The position numbers were made by a program, and so were the translations under genes. A DNA stretch of 30,512 bases from Bacteroidota bacterium (GTDB lineage Bacteria; Bacteroidota; Bacteroidia; Bacteroidales; Paludibacteraceae), in NCBI GenBank assembly GCA_017860335.1, contig JAFNAU010000008.1, positions 1 through 30,512 on the forward strand, written 5' to 3'. The notes under the pieces were generated by a model. The model saw nothing but the letters and a program-made list of their open reading frames with translations, did no database searches and was not told the DNA's origin. Positions 1-9,081 of the stretch are shown piece after piece (within the stretch, counting starts at the first letter, position 1; each line of letters starts with the position of its first letter).

Positions 1-1331
1 GTCAGAGTAATATCAGAGATAAGGTTTGTTCCTTTTACAGTAAAGGTTCTGTTTGGGTTCAATGCGTCGAACAATAAAACGGCAGGACTTACCGAAAGTG
101 TGGGTGCATCAAATAATTCGTACATTTCCCAGTTGTCTATGTAGAGTTCCGTAGCTGTTTGATTTTCGCAACTGTTTACGTACATTAACACAGTTCCAAG
201 CGTTGCCTGTGTGGTGAAAGTGAAATCTATTGTTTTCCACACTCCCATATCGGTTGAAAATGTCTGAATAATTTTGGTAGCTATTGCCCCGTCAATACCT
301 ATTTTAGCATCACCGGTTCCGTTGGTGCTTACCATTGCTTTTACACGGTACATGGTATTGGGTTTGAGTTTTCCGGTCAGGCCAAAATCAAGAGAGCCTC
401 CGCATTTACCCGGGATTTTAAGACTTGTTGCTCCGCAATATTTATATTCCGTAGATAACTCCTTGGTTCCCCAACCCTGATAGCTTGATAAACTGTTCAT
501 CAACGGATCGCTGATGATATTGGGTCTGTCGGTATAAAGCGGTGTAAAGCATCCTGCGTCAGCGTTGGATGCAGTAACAGCGATCGAAGATGACAAAGTA
601 CCACTGGCAACACTTATTGTTCCATCGGTGATATTAGCCAAAGCATCGCATGTTGCAGTAACTACCACACCTGCAGCTGCTTCAGTCGGAGTGATGGTTG
701 TTTTACTTAAAGTTATACCTGCTGGTGCAGTCAGTGCAACGTCAGCGGTGAGATTTGCCGCTTTAACTTTGAAAGTTCTGGCGAGATGAGCTGCATCGAA
801 CATCAGCGAAGCCGTACTTACCTGCATATAAGGAGTACTTTCCAGAGCGTATAACCTGAAATTATCGCAAGCAACCCAGTTGCTGGATTTTATTACTTTG
901 AAACCCACTTCCAGTGTTCCTGTAGTAACATTTACCAGCACATCGTAATCGTTTGTATCGAAAACTTCGGTCGAATCCTGGTTAGCATAAACAAAAGCTC
1001 CACCTGCACCCTGGTTAGTGAAAGCTGCAACTCTGAGAATGTACCAGCCATTAGGTATAGCAGCTACCTGTTGCGATAATCTGATACCGGTAAGATTACC
1101 GGAACTTTGCCATTTTTCAGCATACCAAGTACCGTCTTTTTTGGAAAAAGAGGTATTGCTCTGCGATTGCATAATCTTTCCGGCATTTGTCCAGTTAGCA
1201 ATGGTAGTACTTACATTTGTTGCCGATTCAAAACCCGGATTGAGCAGATAGGTGCTCGTTACATCTGTCTGTGCATTAACTCCCATCAGAGCTAATAGCG
1301 GCACAATTAAAAAAGTAAGAAGTTTCTTCAT
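1..1331 (-). CDS. Secreted multidomain protein, C-terminus beyond the window edge
   Basis: The reading frame is open from the ATG at 1331 to the window edge, so about 443 residues are visible and the C-terminus is missing. It begins with a signal peptide (MKKLLTFLIVPLLALMGVNA, then QT). A carbohydrate-binding-like jelly-roll module follows (motifs NPGFES, WYAEKW, ACDNFRLY), then an Ig-like module starting near VSTASLMFD, a second jelly-roll module (GWGTKE, LKPNTMYRVKAM, YIDNWEMYE) and the start of a second Ig-like module. Module order and wording closely match the next gene upstream (1412-3988), so the two are tandem paralogues. The function is unknown. Extracellular glycan binding is inferred from the module type. 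A T9SS sorting tail is expected by analogy with the paralogue but lies outside the window. A TATATTTA box at 1351-1358 could be its -7 element. No catalytic domain is visible. Confidence 0.85.
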   Translation of the reverse strand, partial: MKKLLTFLIVPLLALMGVNAQTDVTSTYLLNPGFESATNVSTTIANWTNAGKIMQSQSNTSFSKKDGTWYAEKWQSSGNLTGIRLSQQVAAIPNGWYILRVAAFTNQGAGGAFVYANQDSTEVFDTNDYDVLVNVTTGTLEVGFKVIKSSNWVACDNFRLYALESTPYMQVSTASLMFDAAHLARTFKVKAANLTADVALTAPAGITLSKTTITPTEAAAGVVVTATCDALANITDGTISVASGTLSSSIAVTASNADAGCFTPLYTDRPNIISDPLMNSLSSYQGWGTKELSTEYKYCGATSLKIPGKCGGSLDFGLTGKLKPNTMYRVKAMVSTNGTGDAKIGIDGAIATKIIQTFSTDMGVWKTIDFTFTTQATLGTVLMYVNSCENQTATELYIDNWEMYELFDAPTLSVSPAVLLFDALNPNRTFTVKGTNLISDITL

Positions 1332-1367
1332 GATAAATACAGTTAGTTGTTAAATATAAATTAAGTA

Positions 1368-1396
1368 AAGACGCAGCAGCAAAACCGCTGCGTCTT
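1368..1396 (-). terminator. Strong hairpin between two secreted-protein genes
   Basis: A perfect 10-bp stem (AAGACGCAGC at 1368-1377 pairing with GCTGCGTCTT at 1387-1396) encloses a 9-nt loop. It lies 15 bp after the stop of the 858-residue protein and 36 bp before the start of the next gene. On the minus strand it is followed by only a broken T run (TTTACTTAATTT), so termination may be partial. It probably separates or attenuates transcription between the two paralogues. Confidence 0.6.
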
Positions 1397-1411
1397 AATT
1401 TGAGATATTCT

Positions 1412-3988
1412 CTATTTTACTATTTTTTGAGTTATCGAATCCCCGTTAACAGTCAGTTTAACCAGATAAACACCATTACCCAACACTTTATCAATAGTCA
1501 GTCTGTGAGCACCAACGCTTAAATTAGTTATTCTTTCAGCTATTTTCACGCCATTTGCACCATAAACTGTCATGCTTACTAAACCATCTTCAGTAAGGTT
1601 TAGTTCAGACACAACTTGATTTTTTGTTGCATATGTCCTTACTCCTGATGCATTTATCAGATTTACACTGGTAGGTGTTAAAGTTGCATCCATCGGAATT
1701 GTAACGCTGGTAGCGCCTATTATCCGTTGCATCGGTGCAGCCGATGGAGAAACAGCCTGTGATATTGTGAGGTTTCCTGTTGCTGATGCAGTTCCTGTAA
1801 ATGTTAGGGTAATACTTCCACCGGTATTGGGCAAAGTAGTAACATCCGGTGAGAATAAAGGATTATCAGAACTTACATTAAATCCATTAGTAAACATGGT
1901 TGCAGTAACCGGAACAACGACCTGCTGATTTGTTGCTGTAAACAATATCATATCATTTGTTGCATTATTTCCGGCAACGTTCAGTGTCGGGATTTCATAC
2001 ATTTCGTAGTTATCAATGAAACAAGTGTCAGTGATAGCGGGGCTTGCACTTGAACAGGAATTAAAATAGATTCCCTTTTCAGTTACAGTAGCACCTGTAG
2101 TGAATGTTTCATCAAACAGAACCCATCCGTTTGTGTTAGTAATAGGGTATATTTTACTTGTAGTTCCATCGTATCCTTCAACCTCAATCTGGAAATTAGT
2201 ACCTGTTGAAGCCTGCGATTTTATCATCGCTCTGATACGATAGTTTGTATTAGGTTTCAGAGCATTTCCGTTTGCAGCCGTTAATGCACGGTCTAAAGAA
2301 CCGCCATCCGGCCAACAGCTTCCGCGAACATAAGCGCTACCTCTTCCGCAATACGGATTTTTTGTATCGATGGCTGTTGGTCCCCAACCTCCAAAGCCTC
2401 CGTCTGTGAGGGTAGCTGCACTAAAGGTAGGATCAGCAATCATGTTTCCGGTAGGGTAAAGCGGAGTATAACAACCAGCATTAGACGAAGCTTTTACTGA
2501 AATTGATGTGGAAATCTGCTGGTTACCAGTGCCGGTTGCACTGATCGTAATAGTACCCGATACTACATCTGTTTCATTATATGTAGCTGTAATCGCAGTG
2601 GTTGCATTTGCATTAGCAGCTGCTATCGAGTAATTACCACCTCCGTTATCCACAAGGTTGATACCCGAAAGTGTAATACCGGTGGGTGCAGTGATGGCGA
2701 TATCGCTGGTAAGGTTGGAACCGGTAACTGAGATGGATGATGTTTTATTAATATTATCAAATTTCAGAGAGGACACAGAAGCCGAAAGCGAAGGTGTGCT
2801 GAAAGTTACGTAACGATATAGCCTGAAATTGTCAAAAGCAGTCCAGTTACATGCTGTAGTTCCCTGCAATGAATAACCAATAGTTAATGTACCATCTGAG
2901 ACTGTTACATTATCAACATAATAATCATTGCCCGCAATTATTTCGGTAGCTGAACCACCAACTGTAATGAAAGCGCCGGTATGCAACGGGTTAGATCCGC
3001 CCTGCTGTACGGCATGACCTGACACTACCAAACCGTAAACTCCGTTGGTAAGTCCAGATACTTTTTGTGTAATGACACCTGTAGGCAGATTAGTACTGGA
3101 GTTTACCCACTTTTCAGCAAAATTAGTTCCGTTTTTGGTCCAGCCAATATTCGGTGAAGAATTGTTTCTGACAAAACCACCTGTATTTGTCCATTCGCTA
3201 CCAATAGCTGATTCAAAACTTGCATTTATTATTGATGCAGTGACATCAGTTCTTGTTAATGCAGTCAGCAAATTTGTTGAAGCCGTATTTATATCAACTG
3301 TAACATCAGCATTGTATGTTGCAATATACGAACTCAGGTCAATCGTGCCCTGTGCTTTGGCATAATTCATATACCTGTCCAACTGTATTTTAGCATTATA
3401 TAAATCATAATCGGCCTGGCTAATAAATATCCACTGAGTATAGGCATCGCCACCGGTTCTGTTGTATTTTACCGTGTTGGCAATTCCTTTATTTGTGGAT
3501 TCGGTTGTAGCAGCACTGCCCAAATATTGTGTGGCAATATAACCGGCATAAGTGTTTACCACTTGTATGGAATAGATATTGTTGGTTGCATCTGTTTGCA
3601 CTACATTCCAGGTGTTGTTGGTTGAGTTATCGGTGTAAACTTCCCCATTCAGCGGATCAGTATTTGCGGCAAACAAGTATTTCCCGGACACATTAGTTCC
3701 GGCATTATTATACTGAAATGTCCACGTGGAGCCAGTTGTATTCACAGCTGTCCATTTAATGATATTAACGGTAGCATTCTCTCTTGGCTGAGATGTAACC
3801 ACAGCCTGGGCAGCCCAGTATCCTCCCCGATTTAAAAAACCGCTTGATCCAATATTATAAATGTAATAAGTCGTTCCTGACACCGGAACACTTCCTTTGA
3901 GTGATGGTGCACTCCAGGTTTGAGCATTTAGCGTGTAACCTGATACTGCCAAAGCAGTAATAACAAATAGAGTAAAAAGTCTTTTCAT
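1412..3988 (-). CDS. T9SS-secreted multidomain adhesin/carbohydrate-binding-like protein (858 aa)
   Basis: A signal peptide (residues 1-22, ending NAQ) is followed by a Trp/Asn-rich region at about 25-190 that resembles ricin-type beta-trefoil modules of Bacteroidetes surface proteins. A short helical linker (about 190-245) comes next. Then come a jelly-roll CBM-like module (about 252-392; INASFES, AEKW, AFDNFRLYRY), an Ig-like module (about 398-503), a second jelly-roll module (about 506-665; LKPNTNYRIRAM, FIDNYEMYE) and a second Ig-like module (about 668-765). The last 85 residues are a type A T9SS C-terminal sorting domain (Por_Secre_tail; NGVYLVKLTVNGD, ITQKIVK), so the protein should cross the outer membrane by the Por system and be surface-attached or released. 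No hydrolase signature is seen. The module pair is repeated in the downstream gene at 1-1331. It lies downstream of, and in the same orientation as, the hybrid regulator at 4247-8314, a possible controller. Confidence 0.85.
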   Translation of the reverse strand: MKRLFTLFVITALAVSGYTLNAQTWSAPSLKGSVPVSGTTYYIYNIGSSGFLNRGGYWAAQAVVTSQPRENATVNIIKWTAVNTTGSTWTFQYNNAGTNVSGKYLFAANTDPLNGEVYTDNSTNNTWNVVQTDATNNIYSIQVVNTYAGYIATQYLGSAATTESTNKGIANTVKYNRTGGDAYTQWIFISQADYDLYNAKIQLDRYMNYAKAQGTIDLSSYIATYNADVTVDINTASTNLLTALTRTDVTASIINASFESAIGSEWTNTGGFVRNNSSPNIGWTKNGTNFAEKWVNSSTNLPTGVITQKVSGLTNGVYGLVVSGHAVQQGGSNPLHTGAFITVGGSATEIIAGNDYYVDNVTVSDGTLTIGYSLQGTTACNWTAFDNFRLYRYVTFSTPSLSASVSSLKFDNINKTSSISVTGSNLTSDIAITAPTGITLSGINLVDNGGGNYSIAAANANATTAITATYNETDVVSGTITISATGTGNQQISTSISVKASSNAGCYTPLYPTGNMIADPTFSAATLTDGGFGGWGPTAIDTKNPYCGRGSAYVRGSCWPDGGSLDRALTAANGNALKPNTNYRIRAMIKSQASTGTNFQIEVEGYDGTTSKIYPITNTNGWVLFDETFTTGATVTEKGIYFNSCSSASPAITDTCFIDNYEMYEIPTLNVAGNNATNDMILFTATNQQVVVPVTATMFTNGFNVSSDNPLFSPDVTTLPNTGGSITLTFTGTASATGNLTISQAVSPSAAPMQRIIGATSVTIPMDATLTPTSVNLINASGVRTYATKNQVVSELNLTEDGLVSMTVYGANGVKIAERITNLSVGAHRLTIDKVLGNGVYLVKLTVNGDSITQKIVK

Positions 3989-4134
3989 TAGTTTAAGAAT
4001 TAATTGAAAATCTCCTCCGAAAACCTTTTTCTGTTAGGTTTACTCCTTTGCAATCAGGTGCAGTCAGGACGTTTGAAAAAATAAATTTTCAGAGTGGATT
4101 CAGATGAATAAATGTATATTAAATCTATCAACGA

Positions 4135-4142
4135 CAAATGTA
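4135..4142 (-). promoter_or_regulatory. Candidate -7 box for the 858-aa secreted protein
   Basis: The minus strand reads TACATTTG, a full match to the Bacteroidetes -7 consensus TAnnTTTG. It would give a leader of about 140 nt ahead of the ATG at 3988. No clear -33 TTTG partner is seen, so confidence is limited. Confidence 0.3.
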
Positions 4143-4246
4143 ATAACATAATTCTCCTTAAACAGCGAAAAAATGGTCAATGTAGTGTAAAAATAATTCA
4201 GGAGCCAGTCTGTATCAACGTTATTAAAGTTATTATTATACAGCTA

Positions 4247-7200
4247 TCACTCTTTGTGCATTTCCTGAAACTCTTTGGGGGTCATTCCGAACTCAGCTTT
4301 AAAGCACCTGCTGAAGTATTTTGGGTCATTGAAGCCTACCTTGAACGCGATTTCGGAAATACTCCCGACATTGTTTTTCATCATCTGGGCTGCATGTTTC
4401 AACCGGATATTCCGTATAAACTCCCAGGGTGAAAGACCGGTGAGTGATTTCAGTTTACGGTGCAGGGTGGATCTGGAGGAAGACATATCCTGTGCAAAAA
4501 GATCAAAGTCATAGGTTTCGTCAGCCAGTTTACTTTCCACCTTACTGATTGCCATTTTCAGATACTCTTCATCAATGGAGTTCAATTCGATGGTCGAAAT
4601 ACTCACATCGTGATTTTGTTTGAATTTTTTATTATTCAGATTTCGGTTTCGTATCAGGTTCTTCACTCTGGCTTCCAGCACTCCCAGTTCGAATGGCTTG
4701 GAGATATATCCGTCTGCTCCGGCCTCATAGCAGTCTATCCGGTCCTGCGACGAGTCTCTGGCCGTAAGTATCAGTATATTAATATGGCTTGTTTTAATGT
4801 CGTTTTTCAGTAGCCGACAAAGTGTAAGTCCGTCCATCTCGGGCATCATTACATCGCAGATTATCAGATTTACATCTTTCTCCTGAACAATTTTTTGAGC
4901 TACCACTCCGTTTTCAGCCGTGAAAACCGTGTAGCTGCTTTCAAAAACCTGCTGTATATTATCTCTCAGGTCCTTGTTATCTTCGACTATAAGCAATGTA
5001 AATTCTTTATTGACAACAGCCTCAGCTGCATTTACATCTGTCTCTGCCGGTTCTTCTTTTTCAATTTCTTCCGGTTGCTGCGACAGGGTTACGCTTTCGG
5101 GCAGCATTTCATCTTCCGAGTAACACTCGGGCGATACAGGCAAGATGAAAGTAAATGAAGTGCCCTTATGCAGCTTACTTTTTACACTAATCTCACCTTT
5201 ATGAAGTTTTATCAGGTCGTATGTAAGCGCCAAACCTATTCCGTGGCTCTGGCTCTGATCTGAGGTGCTGGTAACATAAAACCTGTCGAAAATAAACGGC
5301 AGATCCTTTTCCGGGATGCCAACTCCGGTATCTTCTGCGGTCACAGACAAATAATCACACGTATCTTTCCGGAAAATTTCAACATTTATATAAATGTTTC
5401 CACCGGAAGGAGTGTTTTTATAGGCATTCGAAAGCAGATTGTAAATAACTTTATCCATTTTATCCTGGTCAAAGTAAGCATCGAAAGCGGTGTAATTAGA
5501 ACTGAATGTGAAATGTATTCCCTTGTCATCGAGCAGTGTTTTAAAATTCGTCCTGCAAATCCTGTCAATGTAGGAGATTATATCCGCCCGCGAAACTTTC
5601 AGTTTCATATTTCCGGCTTCCACCTTGCTGAAGTACAGGATTTGCTCTATCAATCGCCTCAAACGCGACACATTATCCTTTATTACTCCGAACTGTGAAG
5701 GTGAAGAGTCTTTGAGTTTTCGCTGAATTTTCTCTATCTCGAGAATGATAATGGTTAAAGGTGTCAGCAATTCGTGACTGATATTGGTGAAATAGCGCAA
5801 TTTTGTCTGTACAAGTTCTTCAGTTTTTTCTTTGTCAATTTTCGAAATTTTCAAATCATTCAATAACCGAAGTCTGTTTGTGATGTTTCTGTTCCAGATA
5901 TACAGTATGATTAATACGACTATCAGATACAACAGAAATGCCCACCAGGTGCGATAAAACGGTGGTAAAACCTTAATTTCCAGCGTTGTTATACGGTCGC
6001 TCCAGACTCCGTTTTCGTCAGTGGCTTTCACCGAGAAGGTGTAAGAGCCTTCGCGTAAATCGGCGTAATTTACAAACCGGCGGTTGCTGCCTATATAGTT
6101 CCAGTTTTTGTCGGTTCCTTCCAGTTTATAGGCGTACTGTGTATTGCTTGCCGTTAAGTAATCCAGTATCGAGAACTCGATACTCAGTTTATTTTCGCTG
6201 TATTTGAGTGTTATTGTATTCTTTGCGGAATCATACAGTTTATCTCTGTCTCTTTCGAAAATCGATTTGTTCTGAACAAGAATATCTGTCAGCACCACTT
6301 GTGGTTCTGCCGGTTCATTCGGTTTCTGTTGTCGGGAAGGATCAAAAGCACAGATACCCTTATTGCCGCCAAACAATATCAGACCGTTTTTCAATTTTAT
6401 CCGGGCATCTTTGAAGAATGAATTTATCAGCATTCCGTTCGACGTGGAGTAATAGATGGAAGCATGCGTAACGGGATTGTGTTTGATGATCTGCTTGGTG
6501 GTCGAGATCCAGAGATTTCCGTAATTATCTTCCAGTATGTCTAGGATTTTCTCATCGGTAATGGCGTACTGTCCGCTTATTTCTATTATTTCCGCGCTCT
6601 TACTGTCGTATTGATAAATAAACCCTTCTTTGGTACCAATGTAGATATACCCGTTTCGGGCAGCAAGGACACATTGAATATTATGGCTTTCAAAATCATT
6701 TTTTCTTAAGTCTATCTGAACGGGTGTGTACTGCGTGTTGCCCGGTTTCTTCGAATCCTTTTTCAGCCTGAAAAGTCCGTTTTTTTCAGTTCCAACCCAG
6801 ATATCTCCGGCTTTATCCTGTACAATGGAGTTGATAAACTTGTATTTAAAGGGTATTGAGAGTACTTTTCCGTTGTATGTTTTTTTGAAAAGTCCGGAAT
6901 TACTGCCGATCCAAACATCCCTGTTGCGGTCTTCGAAAAAGATGCTGATGGAATTATCATTATTAACTTTTAAAGGAAACGCCTGTTTGAGGACTAATCC
7001 GCTGCCGTTTTCTGTATAAACATATATTTTGCCGGTTCCTTCGTTGGCTATCCATATTTCGTTGGTTCCCCGTATATAGGTTATGGCGGTAATACTGGTT
7101 AATCCTGCCGATCGGGTGGCGGGAATTTCTTTTATTTCATGACCTGCAAAATCAAATCTGTACAGCCCCTTCCGGTCAAGTGTAAAATAAAAATGACCCG

Positions 7201-8314
7201 TACCGGTTTCGCAAATGTGCGTTACAAACGAATTTTCGGCATTTCCCCGCAGACTCAGCGGATAATTTTCGAACGGGAGACTTCTCAGGTCGAGTCTGTA
7301 CAACCCTTCACCGAGTGTCCCCAGCCACAAATTTCCTTTGTGGTCTTTGTATATTTCATGGAAAATACCACCGGTGATTTTTCCGGTGTATATCTTTCCG
7401 TCCTGCAGCGTGTAAGTATCATTTCCGGCTTTCCTGATCACATACAGACCTTCGAAGGAAACAATCCAGATATGACCGTCATTGTCGTCCTGCACGATGC
7501 TGTACACAATTTTGTCCACACCAGGAGAAGCTGTTGCAAATTTCACCGGTGCCACGGTCGCTTTGTTCGACGCGTTGAGGGTCATCGTGTAAATGCCATC
7601 CCCCCACGTACATATCCAGTAGAGACTATCCGCATCCTGAAATACCCTGAATGGGTTGTTCGACAATCCGATGGCGGGCAGGTAATGAACTTGTTTTTTC
7701 GTTTTATCGATGAAGCAAAGGCCATTTTTCCAGGACGAAATCCAGATGTTGCCGCGTTTATCTTCATAAATTTGTGATATGTTATTGCTCTTCAACTTGT
7801 AGCGCGAACCGGCATCTCTCGAATATCTCTGAAATTCCCCGTTTTGCGGATTCACTTTCAGCACCCCGTAGTTCGACGTTCCGATCCAGATAAATCCTTC
7901 CGAGTCGCATACTATCGAATTAATCCGTTCCTTCCGGGTAAATTTGTTTTCGAATGGTTTGAGTGTAAAATTCTTTTTATCCAGTATATTGATACCCTCG
8001 AGCGTGCCAACCCACAGTTTATGCTCCCGGTCTTCGGTAATACATTCTATCTCGTTGCTGGTAAGCCTGCCCGGCGTCTGGGCTGATGATCTGAATACAC
8101 TGATATCGTATCCATCGAAACGGCACAATCCGTCTCTGGAGCCAAACCACATATACCCCTCCTGATCCTGAAACGTGCGCGTAACGGTATTGGAAGGCAA
8201 TTTGTCGTTCAGTGAAAAGGGATTAAAAACTTCAGAACCTGTAGCAGGTAATGCATTAGCTGTCAGCACTACAGCCAGCAAAGCTATCAATATAGTGTAA
8301 TTTTCTTTCATCAT
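4247..8314 (-). CDS. Hybrid two-component system sensor histidine kinase/AraC-type regulator (HTCS)
   Basis: This 1355-residue protein joins sensor, kinase, receiver and DNA-binding parts of a two-component system in one chain. A signal peptide (about 1-26) is followed by a periplasmic Reg_prop beta-propeller region (about 30-690; repeated GYMWFGS, GFIWIGTSN, GNIWISS and GDIWVGTE motifs). A Y_Y_Y domain (about 705-785) and one membrane segment (about 790-811) come next. The HisKA domain carries the phospho-acceptor His847 (SHELLTPL). The HATPase has an N box (NLLSNAYKNTP) and Gly boxes (DTGVGIP, HGIGLALT). The receiver is about 1105-1220 with acidic pair E1111/D1112 and phospho-acceptor D1154 (CDVMMPEMDG). 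An AraC helix-turn-helix occupies about 1262-1353. All catalytic residues are present. HTCS proteins usually sense glycan fragments and switch on adjacent polysaccharide-use genes, but no SusC/SusD pair is visible here. The start is M1 or M2. A TATATTCG box directly before the ATG would allow a near-leaderless transcript. Confidence 0.95.
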   Translation of the reverse strand: MMKENYTILIALLAVVLTANALPATGSEVFNPFSLNDKLPSNTVTRTFQDQEGYMWFGSRDGLCRFDGYDISVFRSSAQTPGRLTSNEIECITEDREHKLWVGTLEGINILDKKNFTLKPFENKFTRKERINSIVCDSEGFIWIGTSNYGVLKVNPQNGEFQRYSRDAGSRYKLKSNNISQIYEDKRGNIWISSWKNGLCFIDKTKKQVHYLPAIGLSNNPFRVFQDADSLYWICTWGDGIYTMTLNASNKATVAPVKFATASPGVDKIVYSIVQDDNDGHIWIVSFEGLYVIRKAGNDTYTLQDGKIYTGKITGGIFHEIYKDHKGNLWLGTLGEGLYRLDLRSLPFENYPLSLRGNAENSFVTHICETGTGHFYFTLDRKGLYRFDFAGHEIKEIPATRSAGLTSITAITYIRGTNEIWIANEGTGKIYVYTENGSGLVLKQAFPLKVNNDNSISIFFEDRNRDVWIGSNSGLFKKTYNGKVLSIPFKYKFINSIVQDKAGDIWVGTEKNGLFRLKKDSKKPGNTQYTPVQIDLRKNDFESHNIQCVLAARNGYIYIGTKEGFIYQYDSKSAEIIEISGQYAITDEKILDILEDNYGNLWISTTKQIIKHNPVTHASIYYSTSNGMLINSFFKDARIKLKNGLILFGGNKGICAFDPSRQQKPNEPAEPQVVLTDILVQNKSIFERDRDKLYDSAKNTITLKYSENKLSIEFSILDYLTASNTQYAYKLEGTDKNWNYIGSNRRFVNYADLREGSYTFSVKATDENGVWSDRITTLEIKVLPPFYRTWWAFLLYLIVVLIILYIWNRNITNRLRLLNDLKISKIDKEKTEELVQTKLRYFTNISHELLTPLTIIILEIEKIQRKLKDSSPSQFGVIKDNVSRLRRLIEQILYFSKVEAGNMKLKVSRADIISYIDRICRTNFKTLLDDKGIHFTFSSNYTAFDAYFDQDKMDKVIYNLLSNAYKNTPSGGNIYINVEIFRKDTCDYLSVTAEDTGVGIPEKDLPFIFDRFYVTSTSDQSQSHGIGLALTYDLIKLHKGEISVKSKLHKGTSFTFILPVSPECYSEDEMLPESVTLSQQPEEIEKEEPAETDVNAAEAVVNKEFTLLIVEDNKDLRDNIQQVFESSYTVFTAENGVVAQKIVQEKDVNLIICDVMMPEMDGLTLCRLLKNDIKTSHINILILTARDSSQDRIDCYEAGADGYISKPFELGVLEARVKNLIRNRNLNNKKFKQNHDVSISTIELNSIDEEYLKMAISKVESKLADETYDFDLFAQDMSSSRSTLHRKLKSLTGLSPWEFIRNIRLKHAAQMMKNNVGSISEIAFKVGFNDPKYFSRCFKAEFGMTPKEFQEMHKE

Positions 8315-8691
8315 TGCGAATATAATACTTTTTTTTCATTTGCAATGTATACACCGACATTCTAACAAACAGTTCATTAACCTTTGTATATCTGCCCACA
8401 TCACAGACGAAGCTTTCAAATGTGATTTTTTATGGGTGAATAGTTTATTAATCGTTTTCTCAGCTTTTGTCTTTTAGTAGTCCCTACTGCCGAAGTGATT
8501 TTTACTCCAGGTACTTATCGTTGAGTATAAGTTTTGTTGGGGGAGCTACGGAGCACTTCACTATCAAGGTACACATAACTTGAATAGTAACAAAACCTTT
8601 TGGTTACACTTTCACACCAATAAAATTTATACTGTGTTGGCAACAGTGATTTTTCATTCACCCTATTAATAATCAGCTACAAGACAACAAA
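8315..8691. other. AT-rich intergenic region with possible structured RNA
   Basis: No credible open reading frame is present in these 377 bases. Several inverted repeats cluster at about 8475-8570: AGTAG/CTACT around a 3-nt loop, an outer GAAGTG/CACTTC pair, an inner CTCC/GGAG pair and a central ACTTAT/ATAAGT hairpin. An 8-bp inverted pair, GGGTGAAT near 8434 and ATTCACCC near 8655, flanks much of the region. A near-palindrome (CTGTGTTGGCAACAG) lies at about 8632-8646. No transposase remnant or known RNA family was recognised. Confidence 0.35.
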
Positions 8692-9081
8692 TTAGTCCTG
8701 TCCTTCAAATTGAAAATGTCCGGTCTTTTTATCAAGGCAGCCGAATTGAGAATTGTTGTATGAGATTGCGATCACCTCTTTATTCCCAGTAAATTTGTTT
8801 GTTTTAAAAGCAAAATACACAATGGTCGGCCTTTTTACTCTATATTCATCTAAATTATTATCAACAGCCGGGTTCGTTTTCCACAATTCTTTCCCTGACT
8901 TATCAATAGCCTTAATGTAAATCCTTCTTTTATCTAGTATAAATCTCACACCAGTTGTCTTATCAATTAAAGTATCAACATTAATTCTGTCCTTTTCAAT
9001 ATAATGACTAACATATTGCCCTTTACAAATTGTCGGCAAAACAATAAATCCCAAAATAATCACTTTTACAAATTTTCTCAT
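8692..9081 (-). CDS. Small secreted protein of unknown function
   Basis: I do not recognise this protein. The frame extends upstream to 9123, but the start chosen is the Met at 9081 because a hydrophobic signal peptide follows directly (MRKFVKVIILGFIVLPTICKG, cleaved near GQ). This gives about 129 residues. The mature part has the pattern of one or two beta-propeller-like blades (SGKELWKTN, then IAISYNNSQFGCLDKKTGHF), reminiscent of PQQ-like repeats. That resemblance is weak. There is no lipobox, because the residues before the Cys do not fit. It stands alone in an AT-rich stretch with more than 350 bases of non-coding DNA on each side and lower GC than its neighbours, so acquisition by transfer is possible. 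A candidate promoter lies upstream at 9232-9260. Confidence 0.6.
   Translation of the reverse strand: MRKFVKVIILGFIVLPTICKGQYVSHYIEKDRINVDTLIDKTTGVRFILDKRRIYIKAIDKSGKELWKTNPAVDNNLDEYRVKRPTIVYFAFKTNKFTGNKEVIAISYNNSQFGCLDKKTGHFQFEGQD

Noticed and set aside
7139..7777. 212-codon plus-strand frame inside the HTCS gene
   Set aside because: It lies antisense to well-conserved Reg_prop repeats and has no recognisable domain; a shadow frame.
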